A stretch of DNA of 64,000 nt, from the NCBI RefSeq assembly GCF_018603905.1, contig NZ_JAHFZZ010000001.1, forward strand, positions 124,001-188,000, given 5' to 3'. A model generated the notes under the pieces. The model had not been told where the DNA came from. It worked only from the letters and a program-made list of their open reading frames with translations, and searched no databases. Positions 34,695-43,656 of the stretch are shown piece after piece. A program made the translations under genes and the position numbers. How positions within the stretch are numbered: position 1 is the first letter of the stretch; each line of letters begins with the position of its first letter. Source of the DNA: Nonomuraea sp. NEAU-A123. Lineage in GTDB: Bacteria; Actinomycetota; Actinomycetes; Streptosporangiales; Streptosporangiaceae.

Positions 34695-35549
34695 TCAGGG
34701 GGATCCGGCGGCGTTCAGAATCGCGCGATGGGTCAGCACCCTGGCCAGATGCCGGCGATAGTCGGGCTGGGCGTGCAGGTCGGAGGGCGGCGAGGTGTCG
34801 GCCGCCGCCTCCTCGCACGCCTGCCGTACCTGATCGCCGAGCTGGACACCCCGCAGGGCGGTCTCGACCGCGCGGGCCCGCACGGGCGTCGGGCCCATGT
34901 TGGTCAGGCCGATCCTCGCCTCCTCGATCGCTCCGTTGGAACGCTTGACCGCCGCGGCCACCCCGACGATGGCCCACGACTGCGCGGTCCGGTGGAACTT
35001 CTCGTAGTGATAGCCCCAGCCGGCGCCGAGCTTCGGGATCCGCACCCCGACCAGGATCTCTCCCGGCCGCAGCGCCGACTCCAGGTAGTCGACGAAGAAC
35101 TCGGCGGCGGGTATCTCCCGCTCGCCCTCCGGCGACCTGGTCACGAAGACGCCCTCCAGCGCCAGGACCACCGCGGGCAGGTCGCCCGCCGGGTCGCAGT
35201 GCGCCAGCGAGCCGCCGAACGTGCCGCGGTGCCGCACCGCGGGGTCGGCGACCTTCGTGGTGGTGAGCGCCACGAGCGGGCAGTCGGCGTTGACCACGCC
35301 GGAGCGCATCACCTCGTCGTGCGTGGCCATCGCGCCGATGAAGACGTGGTCGCCACGGTCGTGCACGCCCGTCAGCTCGGGCAGGCGGCCCACGTCGACC
35401 AGCTTCGACGGGTAGGCCAGCCGGAGCCGGAGCAGCGGGAGGAGCGACTGCCCGCCGGCGAGGACCTTGGCGTCCTCGTCGGCGGCGAGCTCCTGGACGG
35501 CCTCGCCGAGCGAGCCTGCGCGGACGTAGTCGAACTGAGCCGGGATCAT
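34695..35549 (-). CDS. coxM: FAD-binding medium subunit of a CO-dehydrogenase-like molybdenum hydroxylase
   Basis: The 284-residue subunit takes electrons from the iron-sulfur subunit onto FAD and passes them to an acceptor. Both FAD signatures are present: AGGQSLLPLL near residue 32 and HRGTFGGSLAHCDPAGDLP near residue 107. A CO-dehydrogenase C-terminal domain follows (RIGLTNMGPTPVRA). The ATG overlaps the stop of the large-subunit gene (ATGA). The order small-large-medium in the transcript is that of form II CO dehydrogenases and other aldehyde/xanthine-oxidase-type enzymes, so the true substrate may not be CO. Confidence 0.85.
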   Translation of the reverse strand: MIPAQFDYVRAGSLGEAVQELAADEDAKVLAGGQSLLPLLRLRLAYPSKLVDVGRLPELTGVHDRGDHVFIGAMATHDEVMRSGVVNADCPLVALTTTKVADPAVRHRGTFGGSLAHCDPAGDLPAVVLALEGVFVTRSPEGEREIPAAEFFVDYLESALRPGEILVGVRIPKLGAGWGYHYEKFHRTAQSWAIVGVAAAVKRSNGAIEEARIGLTNMGPTPVRARAVETALRGVQLGDQVRQACEEAAADTSPPSDLHAQPDYRRHLARVLTHRAILNAAGSP

Positions 35550-37861
35550 CGCAGCGCCCTCCAGATCCGCTCGGGTGTACATGGCATCTGGATGTCGTGC
35601 ACGCCGCGCGGGCGCAGCGCGTCGACGATGGCGTTGACGACGGCCGGAGTCGAGGCGATCGTGCCCGCCTCGCCGACACCCTTGGCGCCCAGCGGATTGC
35701 TGGTGGCCGGGGTCTCGGTCCTGTCGGTGACGAAGTCCGGCAGGTCCATCGCCGTCGGCAGCAGGTAGTCGGCCATCGTGGTGGTGAGCAGGTTGCCCTC
35801 CGCGTCGTAGACGGCCTCCTCGTACAGCGCCTGCGCGACGCCCTGCGCGATGCCGCCGTGGATCTGGCCCTCGACGATCAGCGGGTTGACCACCTTGCCC
35901 ACGTCGTCGACCGCCACGTACGAGCGGATCTTCGCCATGCCGGTCTCGGTGTCCACCTCCACGGCGCACAGGTGGGTGCCGTGCGGGAAGGAGTAGTTCT
36001 CCGGGTCGAAGGTGGCGTCGGAGTCGAGCCGCGCCTCGACGCCCTCGGGCAGGTCGTGTGCGGTGAACGCGGCGTAGGCCAGCTCCTGGATGCTCTTCTG
36101 GGAGTCGGTGCCTTTCACCTTGAACACGCCCTCGGCGAAGTCCAGGTCGTCGGGCGAGCATTCGAGCATGTGCGAGGCGAGCTTCCTGGCCTTGTCCTTG
36201 ACCTTGTCGCACGCCTTGAGCACGGCGATGCCGCCGACGGTCAGTGAGCGCGAGCCGTAGGTGTCCATGCCCCGGGGCGCGATCGCCGTGTCGCCGTGGA
36301 GCACCGTGATGTCCTCGAACGGCACGCCGAGCGCGTCGGAGGTGATCTGGCTCCACGCCGTCACGTGTCCCTGGCCGTGCGGGGAGCTGCCGGTGACGAC
36401 CTCGACCTTGCCGGTCGGCAGCATGCGTACCGAGCCGTGCTCCCAGCCGCCCGCGCCGTAGTTGGCCGCGCCGAGCATCCTGGACGGGGCCAGCCCGCAC
36501 ATCTCGGTGAACGTGCTCACGCCGATCCCGAGCTGGACCGGGTCGCCCCGGTCACGCCGGTCGGCCTGTTCGGCGCGCAGCTTGTCGTAGCCGAACAGCG
36601 CCATCGCCTTGTCTGTCGCCGCCTCGTAGTTGCCCGAGTCGTAGGTCAGCCCGGAGATGGTGGTGAACGGGAACTCCTCGTGCTTGATCCAGTTGCGCCG
36701 CCGCACCTCCAGCGGGTCCAGGCGGAGCTCGGCGGCCAGCTCGTCCATCATCCGCTCGATGCCGTACGTCGCCTCGGGGCGGCCCGCGCCGCGGTAGGCG
36801 TCGGTCGGCATCTTCGTGGTGAAGACGCCCGTGCAGCCGAACTCGTAGGCGTCCATCTTGTAGATGCCGTTGAACATCGACGCGCCGAGCAGCGGCACGC
36901 CGGGCGTGACCAGCATCAGGTAGGCGCCCATGTCGGCCAGCAGCTCCACCTGGAGCCCGCGGATCCGCCCGTCGGCCTCGGCCGCCAGCCTGAGATGCTG
37001 GATCTGGTCGCGGCCGTGGTGCACGGTCAGGTTGCCCTCGGAGCGGGACTCCGTCCACTTGACCGGCTTGCCCAGCCGCTTGGTGAGCAGCAGGCACAGC
37101 ACCTCTTCGGCGGTGACCTGCAGCTTGGAGCCGAACCCGCCGCCGACGTCGGGCGCGATCACCCGGATCTTGTGCTCGGGGATGCCGGTCACCACGGCCA
37201 GCATGACGCGCAGGACGTGCGGGATCTGCGTGGCCGACCAGAGCGTGAAGGAGTCGCCGTCGGTGGTCGCGAGCACCGACCGCGGCTCCATCGCACTCGG
37301 GATCAACCGCTGCTGGATGTAGGTCCGGTCGATGACCACCGGCGCGTCCCTGAAGGCCGCCTCGACGTCACCTGAGGTGATCTTCACGGTGAACGCCTGG
37401 TTGCCCGCCTCGTGCACCTTGGGGCTGTCCGGGGCGAGCGCCTCGTTCATGTCGAGTACGGCCGGCAGCGGCTCATAGTCGACCTCGATCGCCTCCAGCG
37501 CGTCCGCGGCCAGGTAGCGGTCGGTGGCGACCACGCAGGCGACGGCCTCGCCCACGTAACGCACCTCCGACACGGCCATCGGGGGGTGATCGGGGATCAC
37601 GATGTCCTCGCTCACCGGCCACGCGCACGGCAGGCTGCCCTGTTCGGCGGCGAAGTCCTGGCCGCTGAACGCCGCCACGACACCCGGCAGGTCGCGTGCC
37701 GCCGAGACGTCGACGCCGGTGATCCGCGCGTGCGCCATCGGGCTGCGCAGGAACATGACGTGCAGCATCCCCGGCTGCCGCAGGTTGTCGGTCCACTGGG
37801 TGCGCCCGGTCAGGAGCCGCGCGTCCTCCTTGCGCTTCCTCGCCTTGCCGACCTCGGTCAC
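35546..37861 (-). CDS. coxL: Molybdopterin-binding large subunit, form II CoxL-like
   Basis: The 771-residue catalytic subunit belongs to the xanthine oxidase family and should hold a molybdopterin-cytosine-dinucleotide cofactor. At the active-site loop, residues 355-361 read AYRGAGR, the form II signature. Form I enzymes proven to oxidise CO at trace levels have AYxCSFR there, with the selenated cysteine. Thus CO oxidation is doubtful. Other cofactor-contact segments are GGGFGSKLQVTAE, SPHGQGHVTAWSQI and GAKGVGEAGTIASTPAVVNAI, the last with the expected catalytic glutamate. GTG 37861 overlaps the small-subunit stop. Maturation genes (coxD, coxE, coxF types) are not in the window. Confidence 0.85.
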   Translation of the reverse strand: MTEVGKARKRKEDARLLTGRTQWTDNLRQPGMLHVMFLRSPMAHARITGVDVSAARDLPGVVAAFSGQDFAAEQGSLPCAWPVSEDIVIPDHPPMAVSEVRYVGEAVACVVATDRYLAADALEAIEVDYEPLPAVLDMNEALAPDSPKVHEAGNQAFTVKITSGDVEAAFRDAPVVIDRTYIQQRLIPSAMEPRSVLATTDGDSFTLWSATQIPHVLRVMLAVVTGIPEHKIRVIAPDVGGGFGSKLQVTAEEVLCLLLTKRLGKPVKWTESRSEGNLTVHHGRDQIQHLRLAAEADGRIRGLQVELLADMGAYLMLVTPGVPLLGASMFNGIYKMDAYEFGCTGVFTTKMPTDAYRGAGRPEATYGIERMMDELAAELRLDPLEVRRRNWIKHEEFPFTTISGLTYDSGNYEAATDKAMALFGYDKLRAEQADRRDRGDPVQLGIGVSTFTEMCGLAPSRMLGAANYGAGGWEHGSVRMLPTGKVEVVTGSSPHGQGHVTAWSQITSDALGVPFEDITVLHGDTAIAPRGMDTYGSRSLTVGGIAVLKACDKVKDKARKLASHMLECSPDDLDFAEGVFKVKGTDSQKSIQELAYAAFTAHDLPEGVEARLDSDATFDPENYSFPHGTHLCAVEVDTETGMAKIRSYVAVDDVGKVVNPLIVEGQIHGGIAQGVAQALYEEAVYDAEGNLLTTTMADYLLPTAMDLPDFVTDRTETPATSNPLGAKGVGEAGTIASTPAVVNAIVDALRPRGVHDIQMPCTPERIWRALR

Positions 37862-38340
37862 GGCGTCCTCACCGCCTGGCCCATCTCCTGTGCGCCCCGC
37901 CGTACCGCGCGGACGATGTTGCAGTAGCCGGTGCACCGGCAGAGGTTGCCTTCCAGGCCCTCCCTGATGGCGTCCTCCGACGGGTCCGGATTGTCCCTGA
38001 GCAGGTCGATCGCGGCCATGACCATGCCGGGCGTGCAGTAGCCGCACTGCAGGGCGTGTTCCTCGTGGAAGGCCTGCTGCATCGGGTGCATCGACCCGTT
38101 GGCGCCCAGGCCCTCGATGGTGACGATGTCGCAGCCGTCAGCCTGTACGGCGAGCACCGAGCAGCTCTTGACACTCTTGCCGTCGAGCATCACGGTGCAG
38201 GCGCCGCAGTTGCTGGTGTCGCAGCCGACCGGGGTGCCGGTCTTGCCCAGACGTTCTCGTAGCAGGTGAACGAGAAGGAGTCGCGGCTCGACTTCCTCCT
38301 CGTACTTGACTCCGTCGACGGTGACGGCTATCCGAGGCAT
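37858..38340 (-). CDS. coxS: [2Fe-2S] small subunit of a CO-dehydrogenase-like enzyme
   Basis: This 160-residue subunit carries two [2Fe-2S] clusters. The plant-ferredoxin-type cluster is seen in [11 protein letters not shown] plus a later Cys in VKSC; the second cluster has [12 protein letters not shown] and CRCTGYCNI. The order and spacing match the XdhC/CoxS family. It relays electrons from the molybdenum site to FAD. ATG 38340 has GGAGG 6 bases upstream. It is the first gene of the operon; the 71 bases upstream to the small membrane protein gene should contain its promoter or belong to a longer transcript. Confidence 0.9.
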   Translation of the reverse strand: MPRIAVTVDGVKYEEEVEPRLLLVHLLRERLGKTGTPVGCDTSNCGACTVMLDGKSVKSCSVLAVQADGCDIVTIEGLGANGSMHPMQQAFHEEHALQCGYCTPGMVMAAIDLLRDNPDPSEDAIREGLEGNLCRCTGYCNIVRAVRRGAQEMGQAVRTP

Positions 38341-38411
38341 ACGTCCTCCCCAGAGGAGCGCGGGAAACGCGGACAAAGCCAACGTACGCTCGTGTTTTTC
38401 CCGGTCAAGGG

Positions 38412-38615
38412 TTACTTGCCGCGGATCACCCGCGCGATTACCGCCACGAGGCCCGCGAAGCCCAGTCCCACGATCACGAGAGACACCAGGACCAGGGGGT
38501 CCGTGATCGCCCGGGTCAGGATCAGGATGCCGAGCACCACGAAGAGCGTGCCGCTCAGCAGCGCCATCCAGTCGGTCCTGTGGACGCTGCGCGGCTTGTC
38601 GACCTCACGCTGCAC
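38412..38615 (-). CDS. Small two-helix membrane protein
   Basis: This 67-residue protein consists mainly of two hydrophobic helices (about 17-35 and 41-60) with a basic tail. I do not recognise a family. GTG 38615 is preceded by GGAGGT, a strong ribosome site located inside the end of the PspC gene, and its start overlaps that gene by 11 bases. Coupled expression with the PspC protein suggests a common envelope role. Confidence 0.6.
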   Translation of the reverse strand: MQREVDKPRSVHRTDWMALLSGTLFVVLGILILTRAITDPLVLVSLVIVGLGFAGLVAVIARVIRGK

Positions 38616-40164
38616 GTCGCACCTCCATGTCGCCGACGCCGCCCCTCAGGTTCAGCACGATGGTCGAGACGGCGCCCTTCGGGCGCGTGTCAGGCTCCAG
38701 CACCTTGTCGAACTTGACGTCGACGCCGCCTCTGAGTGATTGGTCCACCTTGATGTCGCCGACCTTGTTGCTGGCGTGCACCTCGACCCTGGCGGTCGGC
38801 GGCACGATCACCGTCAGCTCGCCGATCGAGACCTTGGCGTTGAACGTCAGGCTGGTGCCCGGAGTGAGCTTGAGTTCGGACAGGTCGAGCCGGCCGTCCC
38901 CGACGCCTACGTCGTAGAGCTTGCTCGCCTCCGCCACGGTGGTCGGCCGCCAGACGAAGTCGCCGACATTCCGTGGCAGGTCCCCGAGCATCAGGCCGAG
39001 GCCGATCAGCAGCGCGACCATGGTGCCGATCGCGACCAGTCCCGCGCCGCGGCCCCACCAGGCCGCGATGAGCAGCCCGGCGCCGATGGTGACGAGTACG
39101 GCGCCGCCGACCAGGGTGGGACTGACCCCCGAGGCGGACCTGGCTTGGACCGCCACGACGATCCCTCCAATGATGATGGCCAGCAACATGGTGATGGCGC
39201 CGATGAACGATCTGGGCCGCTTCCGGCGGGGCGGGGACGGGGGCGTCGGCCGGCCGTACAGGGCGGGGTCGTACGGTGAGTAGCCGCCGGGCCGCCTGCT
39301 CGGGTCGAGCGGCTGGTAGGGGCCTCTTGGCGCGAACGGCTCGCCGTAGGCGACGGCGGTCTTCGGCTCGGCTCGGAAGCGCGGCGCGGCGGGCGGCGGC
39401 GTCTCGCCGGCGGGCCTTTGGAACGGCGCCTCCTGAGACGAATCCCGGGTCGGCTCCTGAGTCGGCTCCGGATATGGCTCAGCCCGGGCGGTGGCCGGTT
39501 CGTCGAGCGGTGCATCGGCGGCGACGGGGTTGACGCGCGTCGGGGCGGTCGGCGGCTCGGGGCCGACGGGCGGCGCGGGCTCCGTCACCGGCTCGCGCGC
39601 GTACGAGTCGGCGGGGCGGGATCGCGGAAAGCCCGCCGTGGGCGCGGTGGGGCTCGGGATGGGCGAGTGGGCGAAGTCGTACAGGAACGGGTCGGGCTCG
39701 CCCTGTGGGGGACGGCGGTTGAGCCGCTCGGGCATCGACCGGACCAGCCCGAGCAGGTCCACGCCGCTGGTGTGCGCCGCGAGCAGCCCGATGGCCAGCA
39801 TCATGCCGACCACCAGCGTGCCGGTGCCGAGCCAGACCGACGCCAGGTTGATGCCGAGCCCGGCCGCGAGCACCGCCGCGAGCAGCGCCATCACGGTGTC
39901 GGCGGCGAAGTCGCGCCGGGTCCACTGCTCGATGTAACCGGGCCGCCCGTTCGGCTCCTTCATCAGCAGGAACGCCGCGATGTACAGGAACAGCCCCACC
40001 CCGGAGCCGAACAGCAGCACCGTGAAGCCCACGCGGAACACCACCGGGTCGATCCCGGTGTGCCGCCCGAGTCCGGCGCAGACTCCCATGAGGAAGCGCC
40101 CCTCGCTGCTGCGTCGCAGCGCGCTGGGCGGAGCGGCCGGTCTCTTCGGCGGTGCTTCTGTCAT
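38605..40164 (-). CDS. PspC-domain membrane protein with C-terminal beta domain
   Basis: PspC proteins take part in envelope stress responses. Residues about 18-80 are the PspC domain (GRFLMGVCAGLGRHTGIDPVVFRVGF, then a helix). A second hydrophobic pair follows, then a long Pro/Ala/Glu-rich linker (about 155-340), three or four more helices, and a C-terminal region (about 410-519, TSLTFNAKVSIGELTVIVPP) that resembles the beta-solenoid LiaF/toastrack domain. Length (519 residues) is common for the actinobacterial versions. It is divergent from the PspC sensor kinase gene with only 113 bases between, which suggests shared control and a shared signal. Confidence 0.75.
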   Translation of the reverse strand: MTEAPPKRPAAPPSALRRSSEGRFLMGVCAGLGRHTGIDPVVFRVGFTVLLFGSGVGLFLYIAAFLLMKEPNGRPGYIEQWTRRDFAADTVMALLAAVLAAGLGINLASVWLGTGTLVVGMMLAIGLLAAHTSGVDLLGLVRSMPERLNRRPPQGEPDPFLYDFAHSPIPSPTAPTAGFPRSRPADSYAREPVTEPAPPVGPEPPTAPTRVNPVAADAPLDEPATARAEPYPEPTQEPTRDSSQEAPFQRPAGETPPPAAPRFRAEPKTAVAYGEPFAPRGPYQPLDPSRRPGGYSPYDPALYGRPTPPSPPRRKRPRSFIGAITMLLAIIIGGIVVAVQARSASGVSPTLVGGAVLVTIGAGLLIAAWWGRGAGLVAIGTMVALLIGLGLMLGDLPRNVGDFVWRPTTVAEASKLYDVGVGDGRLDLSELKLTPGTSLTFNAKVSIGELTVIVPPTARVEVHASNKVGDIKVDQSLRGGVDVKFDKVLEPDTRPKGAVSTIVLNLRGGVGDMEVRRAA

Positions 40165-40277
40165 GTCACTATCGTGGCCCCACCCGGCGGCGATCTCCAT
40201 CCGGGAGACCCCTGACCCGACCCGGGGGTTGTTCCCTGATGTCACCAACGCACGCGACATGTGACGATGGCGATGTT

Positions 40278-41489
40278 ATGGCTGACCAGAAGACTCTTGC
40301 CGAACCCGGTGGCGACGCGCCGTACCGCCGGATGATGCGCCCCATGGAGGGCCGGCTGCTCGGCGGCGTTGCACAAGGGCTCGCGGCTCAGCTGAAGCTT
40401 GATCCTGTCGTGATCAGGTTGATGTTCGTGCTGCTCAGCGTGGTTGACGGAGTCGGCGTGGTGGCCTACGCGGTGCTCTGGATGATCACGCCCCGTAAGC
40501 CGCACGAGGGGCAGCAGTCGCCACAGCGCGACTGGAGCCAGCTCGCGGCGTTCAGCGCGATCGGTGTTGCGCTGTCCGCCGCGAGCTGGCTGACCGGTGC
40601 CTCCAAGGGAGGCATCGGCATATTGCCGTTCGCTGTGGGCGGCATCGGCGCGATCATCCTGTGGCAGCAGGCCGATCCCGAACGCCGCCGGAACTGGATG
40701 AGCGGGGCGACCAAGAGCATCAGGAAGAACCGGGTGCGCACGCTGCTCGGCATCGTGCTCGTCGTCATCGGCGCGGCGGGCTTCCTGGCCGCCCAGGGGG
40801 AGCTGTCCAAGGCCAAGCCCGGCCTGATGTTCACCGTCGTCGTGGTCGGCGGGCTGGCGGTCATCGCCGCGCCCTGGCTCGCGGGGCTGTGGAAGGAACT
40901 CCAGCTCGAGCGGCGCGAGCGCATCAGGTCGGAGGAGCGGGCCGAGGTCGCGGCCATGGTGCACGACTCGGTCCTGCATACGCTCACGCTGATCCAGCGC
41001 GTCGCGCACGACCCGCGCGAGGTCACCAGGCTGGCCCGCGCGCAGGAGCGCGACCTGCGCAACTGGCTCTACCAGCCCGCCCAGGACGCCGACGCGACAC
41101 TGGCCGCGGCCGTACGGAGGATCGCCGCGGAAGAGGAGGACGCGCACGGCGTGCCGATCGAGGTGGTCTGCGTGGGCGACATCGAACTCGACCCGGCCGG
41201 CAAGCTGGCCGCCATGCTGAAGGCGTCGCGGCAGTCGATGGTCAACGCCGCCAAGTACTCTGAAAGTCCGTCTATTTCCGTATATGCGGAGGTAGAGGGC
41301 GAAGAAGTGACGATTTTCGTGAAGGACCGTGGCAAGGGATTCGACATGGACACGGTGCCTCTCGACAGAATGGGGATCAGGGAGTCCATCATCGGGAGAA
41401 TGGAACGTCACGGTGGCGCCGCCAGGGTGCGCTCCGAGCCCGGTGAGGGAACGGAAGTGATGTTGACGATGAAGGTGGAGAAGCAATGA
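40278..41489 (+). CDS. PspC-domain sensor histidine kinase
   Basis: The 403-residue kinase starts with a PspC domain (about 20-75: MEGRLLGGVAQGLAAQLKLDPVVIRLMF) and four or so membrane helices. A cytoplasmic kinase follows. The phospho-acceptor helix has MVHDSVLHTLTLI with His229, as in the NarL-partner kinases. The ATPase domain has QSMVNAAKYS (N box), VKDRGKGFD and GIRESIIGRMERHGG. It probably senses envelope stress and phosphorylates the response regulator, whose gene overlaps its stop by 4 bases (ATGA). ATG 40278 is chosen because the conserved PspC region begins soon after. Confidence 0.85.
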   Translation: MADQKTLAEPGGDAPYRRMMRPMEGRLLGGVAQGLAAQLKLDPVVIRLMFVLLSVVDGVGVVAYAVLWMITPRKPHEGQQSPQRDWSQLAAFSAIGVALSAASWLTGASKGGIGILPFAVGGIGAIILWQQADPERRRNWMSGATKSIRKNRVRTLLGIVLVVIGAAGFLAAQGELSKAKPGLMFTVVVVGGLAVIAAPWLAGLWKELQLERRERIRSEERAEVAAMVHDSVLHTLTLIQRVAHDPREVTRLARAQERDLRNWLYQPAQDADATLAAAVRRIAAEEEDAHGVPIEVVCVGDIELDPAGKLAAMLKASRQSMVNAAKYSESPSISVYAEVEGEEVTIFVKDRGKGFDMDTVPLDRMGIRESIIGRMERHGGAARVRSEPGEGTEVMLTMKVEKQ

Positions 41490-42118
41490 CCAGGGTGCTG
41501 ATCGTCGACGATCACCGGCTGTTCCGCTCCGGTGTACGGGCCGAGCTGGGCGACTCCATCCAGGTCGTCGGCGAGGCCGAGGACGTCGAGACGGCGGTCA
41601 AGGCGATCGCCGAGCTCACCCCCGACGTGGTCCTGCTCGACGTGCACATGCCCGGCGGCGGCGGGCAGGAGGTGCTGCGCAGGGTGCTCGGCGCCGGTTC
41701 GCAGGTACGTTTCCTGGCGCTGTCGGTGTCCGACGCGGCCGAGGACGTGATCGGCGTCATCCGAGGCGGCGCCCGCGGCTACGTGACCAAGAACATCAGC
41801 GGCAAGGAGCTGACCGACGCCATCCGCCGGGTGGCCGACGGCGACGCGGTCTTCTCGCCGCGGCTGGCCGGCTTCGTGCTCGACGCGTTCGCCTCGTCGG
41901 AGGCGCCGTCCATCGATCCCGAGCTCGACTCGCTGACGCAGCGCGAGCGCGAGGTGCTCCGGCTGATCGCCCGTGGTTACGCCTACAAGGAGATCGCCAA
42001 GGAGCTGTTCATCTCGGTCAAGACGGTCGAGACGCACGTGTCGTCGGTGCTGCGCAAGCTCCAGTTGTCCAACCGGCACGAGCTGTCCCGCTGGGCCACC
42101 GCCAGGCGGCTCGTCTAG
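41486..42118 (+). CDS. NarL/LuxR-family response regulator
   Basis: The 210-residue regulator has a receiver domain (1-120) with the acidic pocket VDDH and phosphorylation site Asp52 in VVLLDVHMP, and a C-terminal LuxR-type helix-turn-helix (about 148-205) with LTQREREVLRLIARGYAYKEIAKELFISVKTVETHVSSVLRKL in pattern. It should be phosphorylated by the PspC kinase encoded just upstream. Likely targets include the divergent PspC gene at 40164, but this is not shown by the sequence. Confidence 0.9.
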   Translation: MTRVLIVDDHRLFRSGVRAELGDSIQVVGEAEDVETAVKAIAELTPDVVLLDVHMPGGGGQEVLRRVLGAGSQVRFLALSVSDAAEDVIGVIRGGARGYVTKNISGKELTDAIRRVADGDAVFSPRLAGFVLDAFASSEAPSIDPELDSLTQREREVLRLIARGYAYKEIAKELFISVKTVETHVSSVLRKLQLSNRHELSRWATARRLV

Positions 42119-42186
42119 CCCGCGTTTTCTCTTATGCGGAGGCCGGGGTGCTGGCTTAGTTGGCTCTGGCATGCGACATTTCCAGA

Positions 42187-43656
42187 ATGGGCAGGGACGT
42201 ACCGGTCGTCGTGTTCAGCCGAGACGATCGACGGAAATATCGGGATAAGGTGCGGCGATGCCTTGATGTCTTCGCCCAGATGCTCCGCGAGGATCGCTTC
42301 GAGGCCGATCGCGACCGGCCCCTCGCCGGGCTGGAGATCGAGCTCAACATTGTGGACGCGGCGGGCGAGGCGGCCATGTGCAACGCCGCGGTGCTCGCCG
42401 CGATCGAGCAGCCCGACTGGGCCACCGAGCTGGGCCAGTTCAACATCGAGATCAACATCGAGCCCCAGGAGCTGGGCGGCGACGGGCCGCTCAGGCTGGA
42501 GAACGACGTCAGGGCCCGGCTCAACCACGGCGAGGAGCGCGCCCAGTCCGAGGGCGGCCACCTGGTCCTGATCGGCATCCTGCCCACGCTGCGCGAGCAG
42601 GAGATCGGCGAGGGGGCGCTGTCGGCCAACCCGCGCTACCGGCTGCTCAACGAGCAGATCTTCGCCGCGCGCGGTGAGGACCTGCACCTGTCGATCGAGG
42701 GCATCGAACGCCTCGACACCCACGCCGACAGCATCACCCCCGAGGCCGCGTGCACCAGTGTGCAGCTCCACCTGCAGGTCAGCCCGGAGCAGTTCGCCGC
42801 GCACTGGAACGCCGCCCAGGCCATCGCCGGGCCGCAGGTGGCCGTCGCCGCGAACTCGCCGTACCTGTTCGGCAAGGAGCTGCACCGCGAGACCAGGATC
42901 ACACTGTTCGAGCAGGCCACGGACACCCGTCCCACCGAACTGAAGGCCCAGGGCGTACGGCCGCGCGTCTGGTTCGGCGAGCGGTGGATCACCAGCGTCT
43001 TCGACCTGTTCGAGGAGAACGTCCTGTACTACCCGGCGCTGCTGCCACTCTGCGACGACGAGGACCCACGGGCCGAGCTGGAACAGGGCCGCATCCCGCA
43101 ACTGCACGAGCTGACCCTGCACAACGGCACGATCTACCGGTGGAACCGGCCGGTGTACGCGGTGGCCGACGGCGCCCCGCACCTGCGGGTGGAGAACCGG
43201 GTGCTGCCCGCCGGGCCGTCCGTGGTCGACATCGCGGCCAACGCGGCCTTCTACTACGGGCTGATGGCCGTACTCCCGCATGCCGAGCGGCCGATCTGGA
43301 GCCAGATGTCGTTCGCCGCCGCCGAGGACAACCTGAACAGCGCGGCCAGGCACGGCCTCGACGCGCGCCTCTACTGGCCGGGCCTGGGCGAGGTGTCCGC
43401 CGGGGAGCTGATCCTGCGCCGCCTGCTCCCGATGGCCTACGAGGGGCTCAGCAAGTGGGGCGTGGACCGGCCCGTGGCCGACCGGCTGCTCGGGGTCATC
43501 GAGGGCCGGTGCCTGTCCGGCCGTACCGGGTCGACCTGGCAGGTCGAACGAGTACAGGCGCACGGCGGAGACCGGCACGAGGCGCTGCGGGCGATGACGC
43601 TTGAGTACATAGAACGCATGCATGGCAACGAGCCGGTGCACACTTGGGACGTGTGA
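42187..43656 (+). CDS. Glutamate-cysteine ligase family protein (GCS2-type)
   Basis: The 489-residue cytosolic protein belongs to the GCS2 carboxylate-amine ligase group. LAGLEIELNIVD and LGQFNIEINIEPQELGG supply the acidic metal-binding residues; RYRLLNEQIF, SVQLHLQVSPEQFAAHWNAAQAI and ANSPYLFGKEL are also family features. Such enzymes join an amino acid to glutamate with ATP. Because actinobacteria use mycothiol rather than glutathione, its product may not be gamma-glutamylcysteine; the ergothioneine pathway or another ligase role is possible. ATG 42187 is chosen over 42160 from alignment memory of the family's MGRDV start. Its TGA overlaps the next ATG. Confidence 0.75.
   Translation: MGRDVPVVVFSRDDRRKYRDKVRRCLDVFAQMLREDRFEADRDRPLAGLEIELNIVDAAGEAAMCNAAVLAAIEQPDWATELGQFNIEINIEPQELGGDGPLRLENDVRARLNHGEERAQSEGGHLVLIGILPTLREQEIGEGALSANPRYRLLNEQIFAARGEDLHLSIEGIERLDTHADSITPEAACTSVQLHLQVSPEQFAAHWNAAQAIAGPQVAVAANSPYLFGKELHRETRITLFEQATDTRPTELKAQGVRPRVWFGERWITSVFDLFEENVLYYPALLPLCDDEDPRAELEQGRIPQLHELTLHNGTIYRWNRPVYAVADGAPHLRVENRVLPAGPSVVDIAANAAFYYGLMAVLPHAERPIWSQMSFAAAEDNLNSAARHGLDARLYWPGLGEVSAGELILRRLLPMAYEGLSKWGVDRPVADRLLGVIEGRCLSGRTGSTWQVERVQAHGGDRHEALRAMTLEYIERMHGNEPVHTWDV

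Noticed and set aside
35546..37861. High-affinity form I CO dehydrogenase
   Set aside because: The active-site loop reads AYRGAGR instead of the form I AYxCSFR, and gene order is S-L-M.
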